DNA of 6,839 nt from a bacterium. Lineage in GTDB: Bacteria > UBA10199 > DSSB01. Below, piece after piece: positions 1 to 4,382 of this stretch. The notes beneath the pieces were generated by a model. It was not told the origin of the DNA. It searched no databases and was given only the letters and a program-made list of their open reading frames with translations. The stretch is taken from assembly GCA_030426445.1 (NCBI GenBank), contig JAUHYS010000110.1, positions 1-6,839 on the forward strand, given 5' to 3'. Position 1 is the stretch's first letter, and each line of letters opens with the position of its first letter. The position numbers and the translations under genes are program-made.

Positions 1-1112
1 CAGTGAGTGGGGGGTTTTACCATAACGTTATTTTTAATGAACAAGAGTTTCGCAGTTTTAATCAAATTACACCTAGTTGGACTTTTACTTACCGACCGTC
101 TGCTATCTTTGGGGCTTCTTTTGGAGGTCAGTGGATCTATGATATCGAGAAAAATCAATCTCGCATTAGTCTCTTAACCGAAGTAGAATACCGTTTTGGT
201 TCTGGATATCCCTTTTCACCTTTTCGCAGTGCAAAAAGCCACAGTAAAATTTTGGGATATGTCTTTTTTGATGAGAATGACAATGGTCGCAAGGACCCTG
301 GAGAAACTATTCCAGAAGGAGTGCAGGTACAATTGGACAAGCAAAAAGCTCAACCAATAACAGATGGAGTTTTTAGTTTTAAAGTCAATTCTGGAGCCCA
401 TCAAGTTAGACTCCAGGTTCCTCAAGAGCTAGAAAAATATCGACTGGGAGCAGCTAACCCTGCGCAATTAAACCTTTATGGAGGAGAAACCCATACACTC
501 TATTATGGCTTAAGTAAAAGTTCCATTATTTTAGGTCAACTTAAGTGGGCTACTTTAGTTAAAAAGGATTCTCTAGACTCGACTTCATCACCAGGAGCAG
601 TTTACTTTCCTCCTTTAAAGATTAAAGTGACGGGGCCACAAGGTTTCGAAAGAGTAGTGGTTCCTTCTAGTAAAGGAGAGTTTCGAGTTAATGTCTCTCA
701 AGTGGGTAACTACCAAATTAAACTCTTAGAAGAGAGCTTACCTTTTGGTTACCAACTATCTGGGTCAGCCACTACGAATGTTTTGGTCAAAGAAAGTTCA
801 ACTATTAATGTAGACCCTTTTTCTCTTAGTGTAGAACGCTTTTTGGTAGGTAAGGTTTTTTTAGACACTAATCGCAATGGCAGTTTTGATCTGGGAGAGC
901 AAGGGATCCCTGGTATTCGTATTCAGGTGGGACCTCATCAAACCAAGACTGATGCCAATGGAAACTATCAATTTTCTAATTTAGCCCCGGGGTCCCATCA
1001 GATAAAAATAAGCCCTGCCACATGGCAGGGCTCTCAACTTAAAAGCACACTTCGTGTTTACATTGATCGACAACCTCAAAAGCGCACACTAAACATTCCT
1101 TTTCAAAAATAG
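1..1112 (+). CDS. C-terminal part of a probable outer-membrane/surface protein with SdrD B-like Ig repeats (5' partial)
   Basis: The frame is open to the left edge, so the true start lies outside the window; the GTG at 3 is only the first whole codon and has no visible ribosome site. In-window residues 20-66 alternate polar and hydrophobic or aromatic residues and end in VEYRFG, which looks like the last strands of an outer-membrane beta-barrel. Two SdrD B-type repeats follow. One begins near residue 84 with an EF-hand-like loop (FDENDNGRKDPGE, 89-101). The other begins near 282 with FLDTNRNGSFDLGE (287-299) and ends in the usual DANGNYQF...LAPGSHQI turn (317-334). Between them lies more beta-rich sequence (170-275). 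Such repeats are rigid, often calcium-binding Ig-like modules of surface proteins. A barrel followed by Ig-like domains could be a fimbrial-usher-like protein or another surface protein; the missing N-terminus would decide. The stop at 1110-1112 is one base from the stop of the convergent gene. Confidence 0.75.
   Translation, partial: VSGGFYHNVIFNEQEFRSFNQITPSWTFTYRPSAIFGASFGGQWIYDIEKNQSRISLLTEVEYRFGSGYPFSPFRSAKSHSKILGYVFFDENDNGRKDPGETIPEGVQVQLDKQKAQPITDGVFSFKVNSGAHQVRLQVPQELEKYRLGAANPAQLNLYGGETHTLYYGLSKSSIILGQLKWATLVKKDSLDSTSSPGAVYFPPLKIKVTGPQGFERVVVPSSKGEFRVNVSQVGNYQIKLLEESLPFGYQLSGSATTNVLVKESSTINVDPFSLSVERFLVGKVFLDTNRNGSFDLGEQGIPGIRIQVGPHQTKTDANGNYQFSNLAPGSHQIKISPATWQGSQLKSTLRVYIDRQPQKRTLNIPFQK
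1000..1032 (-). terminator. Intrinsic terminator of the minus-strand isomerase/secreted-protein unit, inside the opposing gene
   Basis: Bases 1011-1032 form a perfect inverted repeat: arms AGCCCTGCCA and TGGCAGGGCT around two bases, 10 bp and GC-rich. Read on the minus strand it is followed at once by TATTTTTATC (1010-1001), the U-rich tail of a Rho-independent terminator. On the plus strand the hairpin is followed by CTCAACTT, with no U tract, so it should not stop the gene it lies in. It sits about 80 bases past the minus-strand stop codon at 1114. Function is inferred from structure and orientation. Confidence 0.8.
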
Positions 1113-1113
1113 T

Positions 1114-1809
1114 TTAGGGTACGACTTCTAAGCGAATCAAGGTATTGGCAGTTGCGATGCTTAATACTGGCAAAGTATTGGATACTCGTGCCCACTGTAC
1201 GCGGTCAAAGTCTGCAAGATCAAAGGCGTCACAGGTAATAAAAGCACCGGCATAGTTTGTGCCGCAATGGGGCTCATTGGATGCAAGTCCTGACAAAATG
1301 GGAGTCAGTCCAGAAACAAGCGTGAGGTCACCCACTTCATCCGCAGTTTGAGCTGTGGTGAAGTCAGAATCATAGGTCGTTCCTGCAGGCAAGTCCAGAG
1401 GTCCCAGGTCATAACTTATTGTTAAAGTATCAGCCACGGGCAAGTTAGAGCTATTTGCAGCAATTGAGTAATCATTTCCCACAAAGAACGCATTGTCCAG
1501 TGGGTCATTAAAATGGTAATCAGCGGTTCCTAATTGGATGCCTAAGGCATTAGCTTCAACAGCAAGCGCAGTAACGATTGGACCCACAGCGATTCCGTTG
1601 GGGTAGTCCACAGCCAATTGAATGGCTTCCACTGCAGTGACAGCTAACTGCAAGTCAATAAACGAAGTCGGCAGTTCCATAGTCAGCTCGGTCCCAGCTA
1701 GAACCCCTTCTCCGGCTTGAGCTTCCCAATTAGGTGCGGTTATTAAAAAGGCACCTAGCATCACTGCGATTTGGACTCGCAGGATTTTATTGATTATTGA
1801 TTTCATCAT
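1114..1809 (-). CDS. Small secreted, highly acidic, lysine-free protein of unknown function
   Basis: I do not recognise a family. The 231-residue protein starts with a Sec signal peptide: lysines at 3 and 8, a hydrophobic stretch around 13-25, and a likely signal peptidase I site after AQA (residue 32). The mature part of about 199 residues contains no lysine, only three arginines (203, 208, 226) and about 25 Asp/Glu, so it is strongly acidic. It is rich in Ala, Leu, Thr, Asp and Gly, with beta-prone stretches, and has only two cysteines (182 and 193), which could form one small disulfide loop. The start is well supported: a GGGAGGAG Shine-Dalgarno lies just upstream, and two adjacent ATGs (1809 and 1806) give nearly the same product. 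It lies 27 bases downstream of the isomerase lipoprotein gene on the same strand, so the two are probably cotranscribed. A periplasmic, surface or extracellular structural role is possible but not shown. Confidence 0.75.
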   Translation of the reverse strand: MMKSIINKILRVQIAVMLGAFLITAPNWEAQAGEGVLAGTELTMELPTSFIDLQLAVTAVEAIQLAVDYPNGIAVGPIVTALAVEANALGIQLGTADYHFNDPLDNAFFVGNDYSIAANSSNLPVADTLTISYDLGPLDLPAGTTYDSDFTTAQTADEVGDLTLVSGLTPILSGLASNEPHCGTNYAGAFITCDAFDLADFDRVQWARVSNTLPVLSIATANTLIRLEVVP

Positions 1810-1814
1810 GGTTC

Positions 1815-1823
1815 TCCTCCCTG
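1815..1823 (-). promoter_or_regulatory. Strong ribosome binding site of the acidic secreted protein
   Basis: On the minus strand the sequence before the ATG at 1809 reads CAGGGAGGAGAACC. This gives a GGAGG-type Shine-Dalgarno at normal spacing from the start codon. It lies in the 27-base gap after the isomerase stop codon, which implies independent and probably strong translation of the second gene of the unit. Confidence 0.75.
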
Positions 1824-1836
1824 TTTTAGATTATGG

Positions 1837-2799
1837 TTACTTTTGAAGTCTCTCTTGAGTCTTCAAACTTGAAAAATATTCTAAAGACTGTAGACCTGGC
1901 TCTAGGTATTCTATTTTAGTGTTGGCTAGTAACTCCTGTAGTAAGTCTTTCCTAACTGGCTCCACAAGCTGATTACGTAGTAATGGAGCAACCTTTGCGT
2001 AAGGTTGAACTTGCTTTTCTTCTAATACTTGAATGAGGTGCACACCTTCTTGTGTAGGAATAGGTGGGGAAATCTCTCCTACTTTTAGCTCGAAGGCCTG
2101 TTGAATTAAAGGCTCCCACCCTAAAGTTTTTAGACGTTGGTCTAACCAACTGACGGGACCTAACTCACCACCGGAGCCCCGAACCACCGGGTCCTCACTT
2201 AAGTCAGAGGCGAGTTGAAGAAAGTTCTTGGAGTTTAATTTTTCTTGAATTTCTTGAGCTTTTTGCAGGGCAGCCTGTTTTTTCTCTTCGAGAGTGGAGC
2301 CCGTTTGATTTTCATAAAGAAGGACAATATCTCCAATTTTTACTTGCGTGAATAGCTTTTCCTTCTGTTTTTCGTATTCTTTTTGAGTGCGTTCCTCCAA
2401 AGCTGTGACCAAGATACTTCCTCCAGTGAGAGAACGATTTTGAAACCAAATCTTTTTTTGAAGCTCTTGATCTTTTTGAAATCTTTTTTCTTCTTGAGCT
2501 TTTTGCAGAAATAACTCTTGAGTGATGATATCTTCGATGAGTTTTTTACGGCCTTCCGGATCGGCAAAGCCTTGGCGGAACCCAGGGAAAACTTCTTGGG
2601 CCAGTTGAAAGTGCCCTTCATAAATGATTTTATCTCCTATCCGAATCATGGGTTTACCCTGCTGGGCTATTTTATCTATTGCACTGACCTCTAGGGTTTT
2701 AGTTTGGGAACAAGTGCTTAATAAAAGTGATCCAATTGATAGGATGATCAGGCTTATTCGTTTTCTGGACTTTCTGGGTACCACACGGCTGTCTTTCAT
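1837..2799 (-). CDS. Parvulin-type peptidyl-prolyl cis-trans isomerase lipoprotein (SurA/PrsA-like)
   Basis: From the ATG at 2799 the protein has 320 residues. It begins with a basic n-region (KDSRVVPRKSRKR), a hydrophobic core (15-27) and the lipobox LSTC with Cys30, so it should be lipidated and anchored on the periplasmic face of a membrane. Residues 52-130 resemble the SurA/PrsA N-terminal chaperone region, including RKKLIEDIITQELFLQKAQEE. A parvulin rotamase domain spans about 153-262, with the family hallmarks FLQLASDLSEDP...GSGGELGPVSW (193-218) and AFELKVGEISPPIPTQEGVHLIQVLE (235-260). Proteins of this kind catalyse prolyl isomerisation and assist folding of exported or outer-membrane proteins. 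The frame stays open to a GTG at 2883, but that start lacks a Shine-Dalgarno and would bury the signal peptide behind 28 extra residues. The chosen start is directly preceded by a G9 tract. The middle and C-terminal parts are rich in Gln, Glu and Lys. The gene is probably the first of a two-gene unit with the acidic secreted protein. Confidence 0.88.
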   Translation of the reverse strand: MKDSRVVPRKSRKRISLIILSIGSLLLSTCSQTKTLEVSAIDKIAQQGKPMIRIGDKIIYEGHFQLAQEVFPGFRQGFADPEGRKKLIEDIITQELFLQKAQEEKRFQKDQELQKKIWFQNRSLTGGSILVTALEERTQKEYEKQKEKLFTQVKIGDIVLLYENQTGSTLEEKKQAALQKAQEIQEKLNSKNFLQLASDLSEDPVVRGSGGELGPVSWLDQRLKTLGWEPLIQQAFELKVGEISPPIPTQEGVHLIQVLEEKQVQPYAKVAPLLRNQLVEPVRKDLLQELLANTKIEYLEPGLQSLEYFSSLKTQERLQK

Positions 2800-2800
2800 A

Positions 2801-2817
2801 CCCCCCCCCTTTTTTTT
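2801..2817 (-). promoter_or_regulatory. Homopolymeric A8G9 tract acting as ribosome binding region of the isomerase gene
   Basis: On the minus strand eight A (2817-2810) run into nine G (2809-2801), then one T, then the ATG at 2799. The G run is the only purine-rich Shine-Dalgarno-like element near the start; its 5' part (AAAGGGG) gives normal spacing. Runs of this length are prone to slipped-strand changes, and here a change in length would alter Shine-Dalgarno spacing without altering the protein. That regulatory role is an inference. Confidence 0.5.
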
Positions 2818-2845
2818 ATAATTATGAGTTGTTTTTCTCCTTAAG

Positions 2846-2874
2846 AATATTCTGACGCATCTCGTTAAATGCAA
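2846..2874 (-). promoter_or_regulatory. Candidate promoter of the isomerase/secreted-protein unit
   Basis: On the minus strand TTGCAT (2874-2869) and AATATT (2851-2846) are separated by 17 bases. Transcription would start near 2840, giving a leader of about 40 bases ahead of the ATG at 2799. The -35 matches consensus at four or five positions and the -10 is weak. The AT-rich DNA upstream (including an A11 tract at 2907-2897) could help as an UP-like element. The match rests on consensus alone. Confidence 0.3.
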
Positions 2875-2917
2875 CAAGGGCACTTATTCATTTTGATTTT
2901 TTTTTTTATAAGGGCTT

Positions 2918-2936
2918 AAAAATCTTAGAGATTTTT
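2918..2936. terminator. AT-rich hairpin between the ATPase and isomerase genes, weak terminator candidate
   Basis: AAAAATCT (2918-2925) and AGATTTTT (2929-2936) form a perfect 8-bp stem with a three-base loop. On the plus strand T's continue to 2939. On the minus strand, the direction of the ATPase message, the 3' arm itself ends in five U's and is followed by AAGCCC. The stem has only two G-C pairs, so termination would be weak. A second short inverted repeat, AGCTC/GAGCT (3009-3028), lies closer to the ATPase stop codon. Neither is a convincing intrinsic terminator. Confidence 0.25.
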
Positions 2937-3044
2937 TTTAGTTTGTTTTTGGCAAGATAAGGAGAATGTTTTCTTATCCTAATAATTTTCAAATGAAGTG
3001 AGGCTTATAGCTCTTATTTCATTGAGCTTTGCTTAGAAAGGGTT

Positions 3045-4301
3045 TTATAAATCCCAGATAGGTAGACTGTAGATTTTATTTTCTAATTTGAAGGGCAGAG
3101 CTTGGCGAGAAATCACATAGCCATGTGTGATACTAGGATCCCTTTCTATAAAATCCTTTATAAACCTTAGGTCTTTTTTGAGAACTGTTTTTCCAGATTT
3201 AATTTCGATGGCTATTTTCTTTTTGCCTTGTTGAATAATGAGATCAATTTCTAAGCCGCTTTTTAATCTTAGGTAGGATAATTTCCAGGGCAATGCCTGA
3301 TATTCAATTTGTTTTTGAATTTCTGTGATGACAAAACCTTCTATGAGTTTTCCGTAACTTTGGGTTTTTTCTTGAGCTAAACCTCTTTCTCCGGAGACAA
3401 AACGAGCGAGACCAGGGTCGCTAAAGTAAACTTTGGGACTTTTACTGATTTGAACTCGAAAGGAAGCACTATAAGGGGTTAAAAAGTTTGCAACAAAAGT
3501 ATCTTGAAGAATACTGTAATAATTTTTGATGGTGTGAGGGCTGAGGCCAAGGACTTTGGCTTTTGAGACATAATTTAAAACTTGAGTGTTTTCGCTGGCT
3601 GCTAAACTTAAAAATTGTTCAAAATGGCCAATGTCGTTGACTAAATTTTCTCTGCGAATTTCGTTTTCTAAGTAAGTAGCTTGGTAAGAATAAAGCAGTT
3701 CATGAGCGAATGAAGTTTCTTCTGTGAGAAAAGGCTCGGGAAGTAGACTATGCTGAATAGCACGGTTTAAAAAAGAAGCATAGCTTCTAGGCTCTGAATC
3801 TCTTATTTTTTTATGAAGTTTTTTTGGGTCAAAGATATGGGGAAGGCAGCTTTCGCTTTGAAGAATTTCTGACTGTGAAAGTGGCCAAAGTACTTTTGAT
3901 AAACTGCGGCCGACCAGGGTTTCGGCGCGCTGTCTTTTGATAGGCCGTGCAGAAGAACCCCAAATCCAAAATTTTATCTTTTTCTTATGCGTGTCATACA
4001 GCCCTTGGAGAGCTTGGAATAAATCGGGAATTTTTTGAATTTCGTCTACGAACACCATAAGCGGTAAGGAGTTGTTTTTTTTTAGTGCGCTTTCTATCTC
4101 AAGTACCCAGTTTTCAGGATGAGTTTCGTATTTTCTTAATGTGACTAAATCTTGAAGTGGATAGTGAAGGGCTTGAGGGAATTTTTTGCGAAAGACTTCC
4201 ATTAAGGAGGTCTTTCCTGTTTGTCTAAGACCCCAAAGATGGATGATTTGAGGCCGTGAAGACATTTGTTCTAACCATGAGTAGAGTTGTCTTGCAATCA
4301 T
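3045..4301 (-). CDS. Orphan AAA_14/DUF4143-type P-loop ATPase with C-terminal PD-(D/E)XK-like domain
   Basis: The 418-residue protein has the order typical of this widespread bacterial and archaeal family. The ATPase part carries Walker A GLRQTGKTS (24-32), Walker B VFVDEIQ (83-89, with D86 and E87), a sensor-like WGSSAR (114-119) and the characteristic LVGRSLSKVLWPLSQSEI (129-146). A winged-helix-like segment follows at about 240-275 (VLNYVSKAKVLGLSPHTIKNYYSILQ is its core), then the DUF4143 signature VYFSDPGLARFV (291-302). At the C-terminus EID (351-353) and EIK (366-368) fit a PD-(D/E)XK nuclease-like fold. All nucleotide-binding motifs look intact, so the protein should bind and hydrolyse ATP. 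The cellular role of the family is poorly known, and nuclease activity is only suggested by the motif. There is no Shine-Dalgarno before the ATG at 4301; promoter position suggests a leaderless message. Met13 (4265) is an alternative start, but the first 12 residues fit the family. The gene looks lower in G+C than the mutase upstream and stands as a single unit. Confidence 0.85.
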   Translation of the reverse strand: MIARQLYSWLEQMSSRPQIIHLWGLRQTGKTSLMEVFRKKFPQALHYPLQDLVTLRKYETHPENWVLEIESALKKNNSLPLMVFVDEIQKIPDLFQALQGLYDTHKKKIKFWIWGSSARPIKRQRAETLVGRSLSKVLWPLSQSEILQSESCLPHIFDPKKLHKKIRDSEPRSYASFLNRAIQHSLLPEPFLTEETSFAHELLYSYQATYLENEIRRENLVNDIGHFEQFLSLAASENTQVLNYVSKAKVLGLSPHTIKNYYSILQDTFVANFLTPYSASFRVQISKSPKVYFSDPGLARFVSGERGLAQEKTQSYGKLIEGFVITEIQKQIEYQALPWKLSYLRLKSGLEIDLIIQQGKKKIAIEIKSGKTVLKKDLRFIKDFIERDPSITHGYVISRQALPFKLENKIYSLPIWDL

Positions 4302-4303
4302 GG

Positions 4304-4328
4304 TGCAATTTTAGCTGCTAAAATTGCA
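4304..4328. promoter_or_regulatory. Perfect 25-bp palindrome over the ATPase promoter, probable operator
   Basis: TGCAATTTTAGC and GCTAAAATTGCA are perfect 12-bp inverted arms around a single central base (4316). The palindrome covers most of the promoter spacer and all of the -10 hexamer and ends three bases before the ATG. This is where a dimeric repressor would block RNA polymerase. A further TGCAAT half-site at 4293-4298 lies 11 bp from the inner arm copy (4304-4309), about one helical turn, within the first codons. It has no U tract, so it is not a convincing terminator for the mutase gene. The regulator is unknown. Confidence 0.6.
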
Positions 4329-4335
4329 GTGTCAA
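4308..4335 (-). promoter_or_regulatory. Near-consensus promoter of the ATPase gene, apparently leaderless
   Basis: On the minus strand a perfect TTGACA (4335-4330) and TAAAAT (4313-4308) are separated by 16 bases. Only TGCACC lies between the -10 and the ATG at 4301. Transcription starting the usual six to eight bases beyond the -10 would therefore begin at or next to the start codon, leaving no room for a Shine-Dalgarno, and none is seen. The promoter is a strong consensus match; the leaderless start is inferred. Confidence 0.65.
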
Positions 4336-4382
4336 TACAAATTTAGATCATGTCAATTTAGGCTCAAACTTAGAATTTTACG

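Noticed and set aside
2624..2821. Plus-strand ORF opposite the isomerase signal peptide
   Set aside because: It is antisense to a well-supported lipoprotein gene, has no ribosome site, and its hydrophobic look follows from the opposing sequence.
2822..2860. Tiny minus-strand ORF of 12 codons (MRQNILKEKNNS) upstream of the isomerase
   Set aside because: It has only a weak ribosome site, and the candidate promoter would start transcription inside it. There is no attenuator-like codon bias or structure.
2800..2883. Upstream in-frame GTG start that would lengthen the isomerase by 28 residues
   Set aside because: There is no Shine-Dalgarno before 2883, and the extension would place the lipoprotein signal peptide far from the N-terminus. 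The ATG at 2799 gives a textbook signal and lipobox.
2956..2978. GATAAG/CTTATC inverted repeat in the ATPase-isomerase spacer
   Set aside because: The core is only six bp, the extended pairing depends on G-U pairs on the plus strand, and no U tract or promoter relation was found.
4304..4328. Palindrome read as terminator of the mutase gene
   Set aside because: No U-rich tail follows on the minus strand, and its exact overlap with the ATPase -10 and spacer fits an operator better.
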